From positions 868,001 to 932,000 of the forward strand of contig NC_015474.1 of NCBI RefSeq assembly GCF_000211475.1: 64,000 nucleotides of DNA, read 5' to 3'. Shown piece by piece: positions 48,432-57,558 of the stretch. Position 1 is the first letter of the stretch, and each line of letters opens with the position of its first letter. The position numbers were made by a program, and so were the translations under genes. The stretch is from Pyrococcus sp. NA2 (GTDB taxonomy: Archaea > Methanobacteriota_B > Thermococci > Thermococcales > Thermococcaceae). The notes below the pieces were generated by a model. The model saw only the letters and a list, made by a program, of their open reading frames with translations, did no database searches and was not told the DNA's origin.

Positions 48432-49115
48432 TCATAGTGAAGACCAGAGAAGCAATCTAATTTCTGAGTCCTCCCTGAACTCTATGTTTTTTGAGATTAT
48501 CTTTTGGATATTTAAAATGAAATTCCTAAGCTCATTCTTATTTCGTTTGTTCACATGTTCTTCTAGGAACCTAATAAAATCTTTGAATCCTACTGGTTCT
48601 GAGAGTCTCCATCTTTTATATCCTTCGGGCTTAATGTAAATCTTTAGGAAGTCAAGAATAGCATTTTTGACATGAGGATAAGAGTCATAATAAACTTCTG
48701 ATAAAAGGAGCATTGTTTTCCAATAATCAGAACCAAAAAGTAATTCTGAAAGAGTTGGACAAATAGCTGTGTACCTTACTACTCCCATGAACCTTATTTT
48801 CCAATATTTATAATTAAATCGTTCAGTATCGCTAGAATAATTTGCAAATATTATCGTGTCTCCAGGTAACGGTGCATCATTAACTTCGTGAATTCCCCAT
48901 ATTTTTATTTGACCCCTCTTTGGAACTGCATTTTTGAAACACTTCCTCATTAGAGACACAATTGTTGATATGTATCCCCATTGCTGAAGCGGTAGGGAGG
49001 TTGAATACTGCAATGGAATTCCTTGGAGTAAATAGGCACGCAATTTCATTACATAATATTTTCCTCTACCACTGTCATGGTAATTCAATTTGTCATCATT
49101 ACCAACAACCATCAT
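48432..49115 (-). CDS. AT-rich orphan gene inside the cob cluster; possible EVE/PUA-like fold
   Basis: The 227-aa product is not one I recognise. The N-terminal half has GQIKIWGIHEVNDAPLPGD, then FANYSSD...WKIRFMGVVRYT, then WKTMLLLSEVYY, YKRWRLSEPVGFKDF. That layout, with a gate-like 'GD...F', 'W.I...G.V' and a 'W...LyLse', reminds me of EVE/PUA-type modified-base binding domains. Base composition is visibly more A/T-rich than its neighbours, so recent transfer into the cluster is likely. It is transcribed with no cob gene. Confidence 0.5.
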   Translation of the reverse strand: MMVVGNDDKLNYHDSGRGKYYVMKLRAYLLQGIPLQYSTSLPLQQWGYISTIVSLMRKCFKNAVPKRGQIKIWGIHEVNDAPLPGDTIIFANYSSDTERFNYKYWKIRFMGVVRYTAICPTLSELLFGSDYWKTMLLLSEVYYDSYPHVKNAILDFLKIYIKPEGYKRWRLSEPVGFKDFIRFLEEHVNKRNKNELRNFILNIQKIISKNIEFREDSEIRLLLWSSL

Positions 49116-49153
49116 TACTAAAATAGCATAGTCACATGTTAAATATTTTGCTC

Positions 49154-49705
49154 CTAATAATGGTTCTTGGTTCTATTTAATAATCTTGCAATCCTGTTCG
49201 CGATCTCCAAATCCCTGGGGGTGTTCACGTTCAGTGCAAGCAATGGATTGCTGAGCTCAACGAAACCTTCCCCCTCGAAGCCAACTCCGTTCAGGCCGAC
49301 TATTGCGTACCCCTTATAGACGACTGGGCTTAGATCCCTCGGAACCTTCTCAAGGGGAAGCACCCCAGTTAGACTCTCACCCCTAAATTCTTTCATGACC
49401 TCGTAGATGTCGCTGGCCTTGAGAAAAGGCACATCAGCTGGGACGCTTATGAAGGGCCCGAGCTCGTTCAAAAGGAAAATCAAATCTTCAACGTACCCTT
49501 TTCCCGGTGTTTCGATGAAGGGTATTCCCATCTTGATGCACAGCTCTCTCGTCTTAGGGGTGTTCCTGGAGATGGCCACTAAGGTATCTCCAACCTTTGA
49601 GGCCTCTTCATAGACCCAGAGCACCATCTCCCTATCTCCGACCTTAAGGACGGGCTTCTCTTTTCCCATCCTCGTTGAGCGCCCTCCCGCCATTACGACT
49701 ATCAC
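49154..49705 (-). CDS. cobY: GTP:adenosylcobinamide-phosphate guanylyltransferase
   Basis: The 183-aa archaeal enzyme activates adenosylcobinamide phosphate with GTP. It starts [21 protein letters not shown], the nucleotide-binding loop of nucleotidyltransferases, and has [13 protein letters not shown] (~93) and [22 protein letters not shown]. It is replaced in bacteria by CobU. It overlaps cobS by 4 nt. Confidence 0.85.
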   Translation of the reverse strand: MIVVMAGGRSTRMGKEKPVLKVGDREMVLWVYEEASKVGDTLVAISRNTPKTRELCIKMGIPFIETPGKGYVEDLIFLLNELGPFISVPADVPFLKASDIYEVMKEFRGESLTGVLPLEKVPRDLSPVVYKGYAIVGLNGVGFEGEGFVELSNPLLALNVNTPRDLEIANRIARLLNRTKNHY

Positions 49706-50394
49706 AAGTTTAAGATCACTGCAATTATTAAAAGGGTTCCGGCCCTCGTTATCTCGGCTATCGCTCCTAAGCAGTCCCCATTTATTCCACCGAAGTTTTC
49801 CAGGGAAATTTTAATCGCGTACACCCCAGGGATAATTCCCAGGATTCCAAGAATTGCCCTTGGATCGTAGAGGATTGGAATTGCGTAAAGGACTAGGTAT
49901 AGTACGGTTCCATAGACTAGCTGTCTCCCATTCATTCCCTCCATGAAGTAATACCCGAGGCCCCTTCCAAGGGGCTTCCTTGTTCCTATTCCAAGTAGCA
50001 TCGCGAACTTAGAGTTCAGCTCAGCCAAGAATATTGAGTAGAAGGGGGCAAGTGACAAGGAATGGAGCTGAATTAAGATCACAGCTGTGACCGCGAAGAC
50101 GCCGGCTATTCCAGTGTTAACGTCTTTCATAGCTTTAACTTTCACTTCTCTAGGCCCCTTAACCATAACCCCGTCGGCCCAGTCAGCTAGCCCATCTAGG
50201 TGGAGAAGGCCGATGATTGAGTAAAGGGTGAGCAGTGCTAGGAGGTTGGCTAAAGGTATTCCAAAGTACAGGATCACCATTGGCGGGAGCGATGTCACGA
50301 CTGAAACCAGAGGGAAGACCCAAAGCTCTTCCCTTACCCTTTCAAAGTCTCCCCTCACTGGAATCCTCGTCAGGAACGAGAGTAGATTCCTCAT
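49702..50394 (-). CDS. cobS: Adenosylcobalamin 5'-phosphate synthase
   Basis: The polytopic 230-aa enzyme joins GDP-cobinamide with alpha-ribazole (phosphate). Motifs are [12 protein letters not shown] (N-terminus), [13 protein letters not shown] (~62, acidic CDP-alcohol-transferase-like site) and [13 protein letters not shown] (~92). About six hydrophobic segments. It overlaps cobZ's end by 53 nt. Confidence 0.92.
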   Translation of the reverse strand: MRNLLSFLTRIPVRGDFERVREELWVFPLVSVVTSLPPMVILYFGIPLANLLALLTLYSIIGLLHLDGLADWADGVMVKGPREVKVKAMKDVNTGIAGVFAVTAVILIQLHSLSLAPFYSIFLAELNSKFAMLLGIGTRKPLGRGLGYYFMEGMNGRQLVYGTVLYLVLYAIPILYDPRAILGILGIIPGVYAIKISLENFGGINGDCLGAIAEITRAGTLLIIAVILNL

Positions 50395-50800
50395 TGCCTC
50401 TCCTCTCCTGGAACAACCTCGTCATGCAACCCGCTATGAATCCCCCTATTGCATCATCTAAGAAGGGAGGCAACTCCCTAAGTATTCCAGGCTTCCTGGT
50501 GTCGTAGTAGAAGAAGTTGAAAAGGCCCATCTTTCCCCCTATGTACTCGGCGATGCTTATTCCTATAAGCTCATCGGCCACCAAATTCACCGGGTCTCCC
50601 TCGACTTCAAAGTTCTCTTCGAGTAGTATTGCCGAGAGTATTAGTGCTTGAACATTAATGTCCCCTAGGTACTTGAGCATGATCCCTCTGAGCTCCTCCC
50701 TTACCCCCTCAGCATCATCCCCTATGTAGAGCGCCAAGGCCGTCTCAATCATTTTTTCAAGGGTTATGCCCCTATCCTCAAGGATTCTAATTACGTCCAT
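50342..50800 (-). CDS. cobZ: Alpha-ribazole phosphatase (PgpA-like)
   Basis: From ATG 50800 the protein is 152 aa: [20 protein letters not shown] and [46 protein letters not shown]. The DE and DD positions match the acidic groups of PgpA/CobZ proteins. In archaea CobZ removes phosphate from alpha-ribazole 5'-phosphate or from cobalamin phosphate. It heads cobZ-cobS-cobY. Confidence 0.8.
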   Translation of the reverse strand: MDVIRILEDRGITLEKMIETALALYIGDDAEGVREELRGIMLKYLGDINVQALILSAILLEENFEVEGDPVNLVADELIGISIAEYIGGKMGLFNFFYYDTRKPGILRELPPFLDDAIGGFIAGCMTRLFQERRGNEESTLVPDEDSSEGRL

Positions 50801-50814
50801 CTCGACTCCCAAAC

Positions 50815-50845
50815 CTTATAAGCAAATTTGGAGTTTTTATCCATA
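50815..50845. promoter_or_regulatory. Divergent promoter region cobZ / cbiB
   Basis: CTTATAAG at 50815-50822 lies 27 nt before the cbiB ATG (50846). On the minus strand GATAAAAACT (~50832-50842) can serve cobZ. The two TATA boxes overlap in a 45-bp gap, so the cluster's two halves may compete or respond together. Confidence 0.5.
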
Positions 50846-51769
50846 ATGGAGCTCCTGACCTTTGTATTAGCATTATCCCTTGACCTGCTACTCGGTGAGC
50901 CTCCGGCAATCTTCCACCCAGTGGTCTGGATGGGAAAGCTCATAGGGCTACTCGACGGTGTTTACAGTAGGAGGTCTCCTCTCCTCGATTTCCTGGCTGG
51001 AACCCTCTCGGCCTTCGCCGTTATTTCTTTTGCCCTTCTCCTGTCCTTGCTCCCTTCCCTTCTACCTCCTCCCCTCAACTACCTCTTGGCTTCCTATTTG
51101 CTGAAGAGCTCATTCGCTATAAGGTCTCTGCATGAGCACGTTGCCAGGACTATAACCGAGAACATCGAGGAGAAGAGGAGGGCCGTGTCGATGATAGTCA
51201 GTAGGGACGTTAAAGGCCTGGACAGATTTCATTTGAACTCGGCCGCCATAGAGAGCCTAGCGGAGAACTTGAACGATTCCGTCGTTGCTCCCCTATTCTA
51301 CTTCCTTCTCCTGGGCCTTCCTGGGGCGATGGTTTATAGGGCTGTAAACACCTTGGATGCGATGCTCGGCTACAGGAGCGAGCGCTACGAATTCTTCGGG
51401 AAGTTCTCCGCTAGATTGGATGATCTCCTGAACTTCATCCCAGCTAGGTTAACGGTGCTCCTCTACATCCCCCTGAACCCCAGGAAGATTCTGAAATACT
51501 ATGGGATGGCCAAGTTCAAGATAAATTCAGATAAACCAATTGCCGCCATGAGCGCCGTCCTTGGGGTTTACCTTGAAAAGATCAACTGCTATAGGTTCCC
51601 TGGGAGGGAGCCGAGAGATGAGGATATAAGGAGGGCCCTTAAGGTTTACTGGATCCTCGTCATCGAATGGGTGGGGGTGGTTCTGTTATGCTTGAGCCTC
51701 TTAGGTTCTCCACTCATCACGGCGGTGCTAGGAGGAGGGAAAGGCTCCTGGATTTTTCAGCTTCCCTAA
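50846..51769 (+). CDS. cbiB: Adenosylcobinamide-phosphate synthase
   Basis: The membrane enzyme attaches the aminopropanol (phosphate) arm to adenosylcobyric acid. Starting from ATG 50846 ([20 protein letters not shown]) it is ~307 aa, with [33 protein letters not shown] as its conserved core, visible as [20 protein letters not shown] and [15 protein letters not shown], and [17 protein letters not shown] after it. Its end overlaps cobD by 82 nt. Confidence 0.92.
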   Translation: MELLTFVLALSLDLLLGEPPAIFHPVVWMGKLIGLLDGVYSRRSPLLDFLAGTLSAFAVISFALLLSLLPSLLPPPLNYLLASYLLKSSFAIRSLHEHVARTITENIEEKRRAVSMIVSRDVKGLDRFHLNSAAIESLAENLNDSVVAPLFYFLLLGLPGAMVYRAVNTLDAMLGYRSERYEFFGKFSARLDDLLNFIPARLTVLLYIPLNPRKILKYYGMAKFKINSDKPIAAMSAVLGVYLEKINCYRFPGREPRDEDIRRALKVYWILVIEWVGVVLLCLSLLGSPLITAVLGGGKGSWIFQLP

Positions 51770-52650
51770 ACCCCTATCCTCCAGAATGGATTGGGGAGGT
51801 GTTCGAGAGGGCTAAGGAACTTTCCCAGAGGTATCCGTACTACGAGGATCTCGAGGAGGAGCTTTCCCAGCTGGTTGGAGATGAAATAACTGTAACCGCT
51901 GGCATAACGGAGGCCCTCTACCTGGTGGGAATACTGGCCCTTAGGAGGGATAAGAAGGTCGTGATTCCCAGGCACACCTTTGGCGAGTACGAGAGGGTAG
52001 CGAGGATGTTCAACGCTAGGGTTGTTAAAGGGCCCAATGAGCCTGAGAGGCTGGCCGAGCTTGTGGACAGGAACTCGGTCGTCTTCTTCTGCAACCCGAA
52101 CAATCCAGATGGGAAGTTCTATGATGTTAGGCCACTGATAGATGTGGTTGAGGATACGAACTCTTTGCTGGTTCTAGATGAGGCCTTCATAGACTTCGTC
52201 AGGGGGGCTAAGAGCTACGAGAGTGAGAACGTTGTAAAGCTTAGGACATTCACTAAAAGCTATGGGGTCCCAGGGATAAGGGTTGGCTACGTCATAGGCT
52301 TTTCGGAAGCTTTTAGAAGCGTGAGGATGCCCTGGGGAATTGGTTCCCTGGGAGTTGCGTTCCTTGAGAAGGTGGTTGAAGATAAGTTTGACCACATAAG
52401 GAAGACCATGCCCTTGATATGGAAGGAAAAGGAGAGGATTGAGAGAAGGCTTAACCTGAAGAGCGATGCGAACTACTTCGTGATGGAAGTTGGAGATGCA
52501 AGGACTGTTGTAGAAAAGCTCAGGGAGCTGGGGATACTGGTAAGGGACTGTTCCAGCTTCGGATTACCAAGACACATAAGGTTCTCCGTTAGAAAGCCGG
52601 AGGAGAACGATGCTTTACTAGAAGCTTTGGAGAAAGTTTTAGATGTATAA
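51688..52650 (+). CDS. cobD: L-threonine-O-3-phosphate decarboxylase, PLP fold I
   Basis: The 320-aa aminotransferase-like enzyme makes (R)-1-aminopropan-2-ol phosphate. It has [25 protein letters not shown] (~130), LDEAFIDFV (~165) and the PLP-lysine segment [19 protein letters not shown] (~190). ATG 51688 gives the length expected; the frame opens at 51667. It overlaps cbiB by 82 nt. It could be a histidinol-phosphate aminotransferase, but the cluster makes cobD more likely. Confidence 0.85.
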   Translation: MLEPLRFSTHHGGARRRERLLDFSASLNPYPPEWIGEVFERAKELSQRYPYYEDLEEELSQLVGDEITVTAGITEALYLVGILALRRDKKVVIPRHTFGEYERVARMFNARVVKGPNEPERLAELVDRNSVVFFCNPNNPDGKFYDVRPLIDVVEDTNSLLVLDEAFIDFVRGAKSYESENVVKLRTFTKSYGVPGIRVGYVIGFSEAFRSVRMPWGIGSLGVAFLEKVVEDKFDHIRKTMPLIWKEKERIERRLNLKSDANYFVMEVGDARTVVEKLRELGILVRDCSSFGLPRHIRFSVRKPEENDALLEALEKVLDV

Positions 52651-52690
52651 TGGCTGTTATTATAATGGTGGTTATTATAATGGCCATTAT
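52646..52690 (+). repeat. Three tandem 15-bp repeats (TATAATGG-type operator)
   Basis: TATAATGGCTGTTAT, TATAATGGTGGTTAT and TATAATGGCCATTAT follow each other without gaps at 52646-52660, 52661-52675 and 52676-52690. The third contains the perfect palindrome ATAATGGCCATTAT. The ATG of the broken ATPase (52680) lies inside it, and the first begins inside the cobD stop. Confidence 0.75.
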
Positions 52691-53895
52691 AATAAGGAGG
52701 GAACTTGAAGATGTATTGAACTCGAGGTGGCTACTCCTGTAAGACTGGGAAAACGTTCTATGTTAGGGAGAGAGGGGATTACTCAAGGTATTTCATAGTG
52801 ACGAAGAGCAGGGTCCTCATAAACATAACTAATGGGGAGGAAATGAGCGAATCCGAGTTTCGGAAGTTGCTTCCATTTCTCATCCGGGAGGAGAGAATAG
52901 TCGTGGATGAGTTCCATAGGTTAAGCGATGAAACGCTATCAACTATACAGGCCCTAGGTGGTAGTGGAAGTATAATCCTGATAACATCTACGATTAGGAA
53001 GATAGTTGGAAAGAACAGTCCAATTTTGGGACTTTTTGAACTCAAAAAGGTTGACCTAGTGGATCCGAGAGATGCAATATCCTTTTCGAGGTCCTTGGGC
53101 TTTAAAGGAAAGGAGATGATGGAGATAGCATGTTTAGTTAGGGAACCCTGGATAGTCCCTAAGCTTGAGAGAGTTAGGGGGAGGATATTCGACGAGCTCG
53201 AGGAAGAACTTAGGATATACGTTCCCCATTTAGTTGGAGAGGTATTTGAGGAGGAAGATATTGAGTTCACGAGCAGGTACTCAGGAATACTTGAGGCCGT
53301 TGCTAATGGTAAGAACTCGGCTTCTGAGATATCCAGCTACCTCTACTCTTTAGGTTTAATAGAGAAGGACAATCCTGGGCTGATATCCCAGTACCTGAGG
53401 AACCTAGTTGACATGGGGCTCATCGTTCCTAGACTCGTATTCGGAAAGAGAAAGAAGGTTTTCAAGTACAGATTGACGTCCCTACTCGTTGATCTAGCTT
53501 TCTACTTGAACTCAAAGTACGCATTCTTTGAATCTGGAGCTGGAGTGGGAGAGAATGTTGGTGAAATTCTGAGAAGGAGAATCCCGATTTACATGGAGTG
53601 GTTCTTTGAGGAGCTCCTTGAGAGGTACTTTGGAATGCAACCCATCAAGATTGCGAAACCTGAACTCGAAGTTGATATAGCCCTAAGGGACTTCAAGAGG
53701 ATAAAGGTGGTTGGAGAGGTCAAGTGGAGGGAGAGCATAGGGGAGAAGGAGATAAGGAAAGCTGAGGAGAAGCTTAGAAGATTCGGGGAAGCGAGGAAGA
53801 TGCTAATAGTTCCGAGCAAGGATTCCCTAAAGAGGGAGCCCAGAGGGATTGAGGTGTGGGACTGGGAGGACTTCCTCAGGATATCTCTTTTATAG
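52680..53895 (+). pseudogene. Broken ATPase gene (P-loop damaged)
   Basis: From ATG 52680 the frame gives AIIIRRELEDVLNSRWLLL and then stops. One frame later (from ~52744) TGKTFYVRERGDYSRYF continues to the end. A 'GRRK'-type run of the P-loop is missing between them, so the break removes the Walker A. The remainder reads VVDEFHRLSDETL (Walker B region), TSTIRK, wHTH (~160-215) and an EVDIALRDFKRIKVVGEVKWRES end with a PD-(D/E)XK-like core. The GTG start at 52798 is a late re-entry and not the original start. Confidence 0.75.
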
Positions 53896-54295
53896 CCTAA
53901 AAGAAGAGGGGAACCATTGCTACTCTCATTGCCGGGTTCGGGTCAGTCCGGCTATAACTTTGGCTCCCCAGAGTTCTTAATCACCTGAAAGTGGTCTTGA
54001 GAGACACATGGCGTTCTATCCTAAAGGCTTTCTCAGGGTGAAGTTCAGCATCATAAATCCATTATCGCTTCGAGCTTAAGTTCCTTCAAAATCTTCAGGG
54101 CTGTTCCAATTGTTGCACTCTCATTTCGAGTTACTAAAAAATTTCTTCAATGTAAGATGTTTTGTATACCTAAACAAGATTCTGCTTCTTTGAGCTTTAA
54201 TGCAAGGGTTAGGAAAGGTGTGTTCTTTACTGTGTGGACTGGAAGAAGGTCATATACGTGGCCAGTTTATAGCCTAGAGGAAGGGCTTATAGAAG
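53896..54295. other. Stretch without an intact gene; possible degraded toxin
   Basis: I see no complete gene. On the minus strand, in one frame, VKNTPFLTLALKLKEAE, then after a stop RNFLVTRNESATIGTALKILKELKLEAI, could be the remains of a PIN-type toxin next to the antitoxin-like gene at 54296. Confidence in this reading is low. Confidence 0.3.
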
Positions 54296-54502
54296 CTAAT
54301 CCCCTTCTTCCAAGAGCTTTCTCAACTCCTCAACCGTTAGAGGCTTTACCTTACCAGTTGCCATCTCCGTATAAGCCTTAACGGCCTCTCTCAACTCTTC
54401 CCCCGTAACCTCATCATCATAAGGAAGCCTTTCGGCCTCTAACCTCATTAGCTCCTCAGGCTCTCTCCCAACCCTCTTCAAAACTGGCAAAATCCCAGCC
54501 AT
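54296..54502 (-). CDS. Antitoxin-like small protein
   Basis: The 68-aa product is acidic and helical (EELMRLEAERLPYDDEVTGE and VKPLTVEELRKLLEEGD). A TATA box (TTTATATAAAAG, ~54531-54542) lies 30-40 nt before the ATG. The length and acidic tail resemble VapB-type antitoxins. No intact toxin follows downstream; the region beyond contains only a possible remnant. Confidence 0.5.
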   Translation of the reverse strand: MAGILPVLKRVGREPEELMRLEAERLPYDDEVTGEELREAVKAYTEMATGKVKPLTVEELRKLLEEGD

Positions 54503-54665
54503 ACTACCCCTAGAGGATTATGAGAGATATCTTTTATATAAATATCGAACACAGGTGAAATCATCGAAGTTGGGGGATGGCCTTCAAACGGGGCAAATAT
54601 ACTCCGCACTCATCATATATTTCACGAGAGGAGGATTACAAAAAGGAAGGCAGGTGAGTTGAGGA

Positions 54666-55283
54666 ATGCGGTTCTCAGGCTTGCCGATAGGATTAGGGGA
54701 GATAATGAGGGTGGCTAGGGAGTTCAAGGAGAGGCACAAGAAGGTCTTTGATGTAGTCCTCTACGGCTCGACGACCATGGGGAAGGAGGAGCCGAATGAC
54801 TACGACTTCTTGGTAATCACGAGAGGAGCCAGCGAGGGGGAGAGGTTTGACTTGGCCTTTGAGTTCAGGGAGGAACTTTTTGACTTGGGCTTTCAGCATG
54901 AAAAGCTTGATGTGAAGGCCCTGAACCTCGAGGACCTCTTCAACCCAAACTATCTGGCCACCCCAGGAGTAATAACTAGCGGGTTCTCCCTCACCAAGGG
55001 GAAGTTCATCCACGAGCTCATGAACGGGGAGGGCTACTCCCTGTTCATCATGAGGGTGGGGCTCAGGGGGAGTGAGAGGAAGAGGTTCTCCTACGCACTC
55101 AGGGGGAGAAATGGGGATAGTGGAGTCATCACCGAGCTTGGCGGTTTGCTGTTATCATCGAACGTCGCCCTAATCCCCGTGGAAAAAACGTATAAGTTCA
55201 AGGAGTTCCTGGACTACTGGAGAATTGACTACGAAAATCTACCTCCTCTACGGACTCAAGATATCAATCAGAAACCATACTAA
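54666..55283 (+). CDS. Nucleotidyltransferase-domain protein
   Basis: The 205-aa product shows VVLYGSTTMGKEEPNDYDFLV, whose GS...DxD pattern is that of the pol-beta/MNT superfamily (~35-52), and a further acidic EKLDVKALNLEDL. The C-terminus (LPPLRTQDINQKPY) departs from the expected ending, and another frame continues IYLLYGLKISIRNH, so it may be frameshifted at ~55240. Such NTases sit in HepT/MNT pairs, but no partner is visible. Confidence 0.6.
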   Translation: MRFSGLPIGLGEIMRVAREFKERHKKVFDVVLYGSTTMGKEEPNDYDFLVITRGASEGERFDLAFEFREELFDLGFQHEKLDVKALNLEDLFNPNYLATPGVITSGFSLTKGKFIHELMNGEGYSLFIMRVGLRGSERKRFSYALRGRNGDSGVITELGGLLLSSNVALIPVEKTYKFKEFLDYWRIDYENLPPLRTQDINQKPY

Positions 55284-55335
55284 TACTAAACAAATACCAC
55301 CCACAAAGTCCCCAAACAAACACCATAAGTAGCCC

Positions 55336-55563
55336 TTGAGAGTGATGTATGACCCTAGACATTGGGTGCCTATGATGAGGGTCATCACGGTTCTTGACAA
55401 GGATGTGGCCAAGGTTTTTGGAATTGAATTAGATGAAAACAATCGGCCCTTGAGGCGGGGTGGTAGGATAGTAACAAAAAAGCCGAGGAAAGTGCCGATT
55501 CACATTCAAGAGAAATTTGTTAGGAGGAGTGTCAGACTTATGACGCTTTCCTCTCAGTTCTAG
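55336..55563 (+). pseudogene. Possible remnant, 75-codon frame
   Basis: TTG 55336 opens a frame reading VFGIELDENNRPLRRGGRIV and KKPRKVPIHIQEKFVRRSV. Coding-like composition but no recognised family. The frame closes at 55563 while coding-like text continues in another phase. It may be a degraded antitoxin-type gene. Confidence 0.3.
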
Positions 55564-55627
55564 AGAGGTATCAGTCCAAACGATTGGAGCCAAGCAAATA
55601 CACCAAGAAGATGGTTGCTATTGCCCA

Positions 55628-55798
55628 ATGGCTTTATTCGGGATTCACGTGGACGCCAAAAAGATTAGGCTTTTGCGGATAAGGCTAAGTAGGGATTATA
55701 GGGTTACTCTCGGCTTATGGGTAAAAGAGAATGGTGAAGTTGTAGTTTTCCTATTAGTCCTAGAAGGCGGTTCGAGAGAGAATTATTACAAACCCTAA
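55628..55798 (+). CDS. Short frame, RelE-like motif, low confidence
   Basis: ATG 55628 gives a 56-codon frame, MALFGIHVDAKKIRLLRIRL with SRDYRVTLGLWVKENGEVVV, whose 'KxRxLRIRLSRDYRV' reminds me of RelE-type toxin cores. It overlaps the convergent gene's end. It may be a remnant of a toxin paired with the frame at 55336. Confidence 0.3.
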   Translation: MALFGIHVDAKKIRLLRIRLSRDYRVTLGLWVKENGEVVVFLLVLEGGSRENYYKP

Positions 55799-55980
55799 AG
55801 CTTTTCGGCCTTCTTCATGAGCTTGGCCATTTTCAGGGTCAATCTAAGGGATTCAAGTGGGGTTATCTCCTCTGATGGCATTTTATCTATGACCTTCAAG
55901 AACTCATCAACCTCTAGGTTTGTGCTAACGCTCTCATCCTTTGTTACATGGCCCACGTGAAAAATTCCCCTACCCACGTT
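55795..55980 (-). CDS. Small protein with operator, antitoxin-like
   Basis: The frame is open to 56025, but the TATA box (CTTATATATTCC, 56010-56021) places the start at one of the GTG codons near 55980. The product is ~60 aa and ends MPSEEITPLESLRLTLKMAK with a lysine-rich tail (LMKKAEKL). A palindrome covers the likely transcription start. No toxin neighbour was recognised. Confidence 0.4.
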   Translation of the reverse strand, partial: NVGRGIFHVGHVTKDESVSTNLEVDEFLKVIDKMPSEEITPLESLRLTLKMAKLMKKAEKL

Positions 55981-55984
55981 GCTT

Positions 55985-56005
55985 ACCCTCAAAAGAGCTG
56001 AGGGT
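55985..56005. promoter_or_regulatory. Inverted repeat near the start of the small gene
   Basis: ACCCTCA-7 nt-TGAGGGT, perfect in the arms. It lies 5-25 bp from the minus-strand TATA box, where a repressor would sit. Confidence 0.5.
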
Positions 56006-56090
56006 TTGGAATATATAAGGGTCACGCAGTTCTCTTACTATCTCTAATTGTAAAGAAATAATTTGATTGTTTCGTAGATGGTAACCTTCC

Positions 56091-57083
56091 TCAGGATATC
56101 TCTTTGACCTCCACGTTCAGCTTTAGGCTCTGTATTGTTCCATTTATAGCCTGAATTATCCTCCAAGCTTCAGTATCGGCACAGTTCTCTCCCCTCAAGC
56201 AGCTCTCGGGTATCAGGGGCTCCTTGTCCTTAAAGAGAAGGAACCAGACCTGCCACCTTCCGGGCTTATCTATGCTGAAGGTATAATTCGTCTCGAACTG
56301 CGGCGTCCAGTTCCCCTCGATGTTCACAGGAATTGGGGGCAGAGTAACGTTGAACCGGTTCATGAGGTACATCTCGTGGACTGTAGTTTCATTTGTGGTG
56401 AAGTTAAACGTTAAGTTGACGAGCCATATCTCAACGAAGTACGTGACGTTCCTGTGCTCGTGGTTAACTATCCCAATTATCACAGTCCCGTTCTGGCCAA
56501 CGTAAAGCTTCGTCGGATAATCACTCGCCTTTCCTTTGGGCCCTAGGATGTAGAACTCCGTGAAAGCTTCCCCCGGCTTTGGGTGCGTTATTACGTAGAC
56601 CAATGTTGCCACGGAGGCCACTATGGCTATGAGCAGTACAACTGTCAGGGCCTTGTCAAGCTTACTTGCTTTATCCCACTCGAGCTCCTCCTTTATCCTC
56701 TCGATAGTTATCCATGGAATCCAAGGCTTTATCGCCTTGCTCCTCCTGTAGATTGCAATTAAGGAGAACGAAATGTTGAAGAGGGTTAAGCTGACCAGTA
56801 TTGGCTCGAGCCTTATCCCCCAGGGGGTGTAGTTTAAGGCAAGTCCTATGAGGGGGACTATCGCTATGCTCAGCCCAAAGCTTAAGGCCAGCCTTTCAAG
56901 GTTGTCCAACTCTTTCTTCTCGGGGAAGAGAGCTGTGATGAACACATAACCGGGGAAGAAAAGGACGAAAGCTAAGCCAAGGATTTTTCTTATTATGCTC
57001 TCTGGGTAGAAAGCGATGAGAAAGTCGAGAAGGAGTGAAAGTGCGATGATCGTTATTAAATCCCAGTAATCCTTGAGCTTCAT
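56091..57083 (-). CDS. DUF1616 family membrane protein
   Basis: The 330-aa product has five hydrophobic segments (~8-28, ~33-55, ~65-85, ~90-110, ~145-165) and then a long extracytoplasmic part with several N-glycosylation sequons (NVTYF, NFTTN, NYTFS). The N-terminal LSLLLDFLIAFYPES and IRKILGLAFVLFFPGYVF fit the DUF1616 family of unknown function. It is followed on the minus strand by the small gene at 55980. Confidence 0.85.
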   Translation of the reverse strand: MKLKDYWDLITIIALSLLLDFLIAFYPESIIRKILGLAFVLFFPGYVFITALFPEKKELDNLERLALSFGLSIAIVPLIGLALNYTPWGIRLEPILVSLTLFNISFSLIAIYRRSKAIKPWIPWITIERIKEELEWDKASKLDKALTVVLLIAIVASVATLVYVITHPKPGEAFTEFYILGPKGKASDYPTKLYVGQNGTVIIGIVNHEHRNVTYFVEIWLVNLTFNFTTNETTVHEMYLMNRFNVTLPPIPVNIEGNWTPQFETNYTFSIDKPGRWQVWFLLFKDKEPLIPESCLRGENCADTEAWRIIQAINGTIQSLKLNVEVKEIS

Positions 57084-57374
57084 TCAATCACCGAGGTGGA
57101 GAAAGAAAGGAAGTCTTAAAATTCTTTTGCAAAGCTGGTATCTAAGATCTACAGGCTTTACCTTTTTGCTTCCATAAGCTTTCTCTCCTCCTTCATTCCC
57201 TTGAATTATGAAACTTAGGGTGCCATCGATTCTTCCATTTTTAAAAGGGAAGACGTTGATCCTGTTACAATTATTTGGACATTCTCCTTTTCCATCGAGG
57301 ACTATTAGGGCAAATCCATCCTTAATATTTCGCAGATTAGCATTAACCCTTATTATATGGAACCAGCAGTACAA
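57084..57374 (-). CDS. Uncertain 96-aa frame upstream of DUF1616
   Basis: The frame reads VNANLRNIKDGFALIVLDGK then CPNNCNRINVFPFKNGRIDG and GTLSFIIQGNEGGEKAYG. The middle looks coding (beta-strand type), but no start fits well. It may be a remnant or an artefact. Confidence 0.3.
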   Translation of the reverse strand: MYCWFHIIRVNANLRNIKDGFALIVLDGKGECPNNCNRINVFPFKNGRIDGTLSFIIQGNEGGEKAYGSKKVKPVDLRYQLCKRILRLPFFLHLGD

Positions 57375-57390
57375 TAATGGTGATAATTAT
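57374..57390. promoter_or_regulatory. ATAATGGTGATAAT element before the antitoxin
   Basis: The 17 bases directly before ATG 57391 differ by one base from those before ATPase 28221 (ATAATGGTGAT[A/T]ATTAT). A TATA-like TTATTATATGG (57349-57360) lies further upstream. Confidence 0.5.
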
Positions 57391-57558
57391 ATGATGTGGC
57401 GTGAGAAGTGGGGCGATGAGGTTCTGTTAATCGAGCTTGATGATAGGATAGAGATACTACCGAGGAAGAAGCCCAACCTCTCCAAGTTCTTTGACGTGGT
57501 TGAATTTGAGGTTAAGGGTGAGGATCTCGAAAAGGAACTTCTGGAGGATCTGATATGA
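57391..57558 (+). CDS. vapB: VapB-like antitoxin
   Basis: ATG 57391 (or 57394) starts a ~55-aa protein: MWREKWGDEVLLIELDDRIE, then PRKKPNLSKFFDVVEFEVKG and an acidic tail. It overlaps the next frame by 4 nt (ATGA), as in vapBC pairs. Its operator is shared in sequence with an ATPase gene. Confidence 0.65.
   Translation: MMWREKWGDEVLLIELDDRIEILPRKKPNLSKFFDVVEFEVKGEDLEKELLEDLI

Noticed and set aside
50815-50822. CTTATAAG as a shared TATA box for cobZ and cbiB
   Set aside because: It lies only ~18 nt from the cobZ start, too near to place a start site; GATAAAAACT fits cobZ better.
52798-52800. GTG as start of an intact ATPase gene
   Set aside because: The frame upstream carries the conserved N-terminal text up to the P-loop, showing a broken gene rather than a short one.
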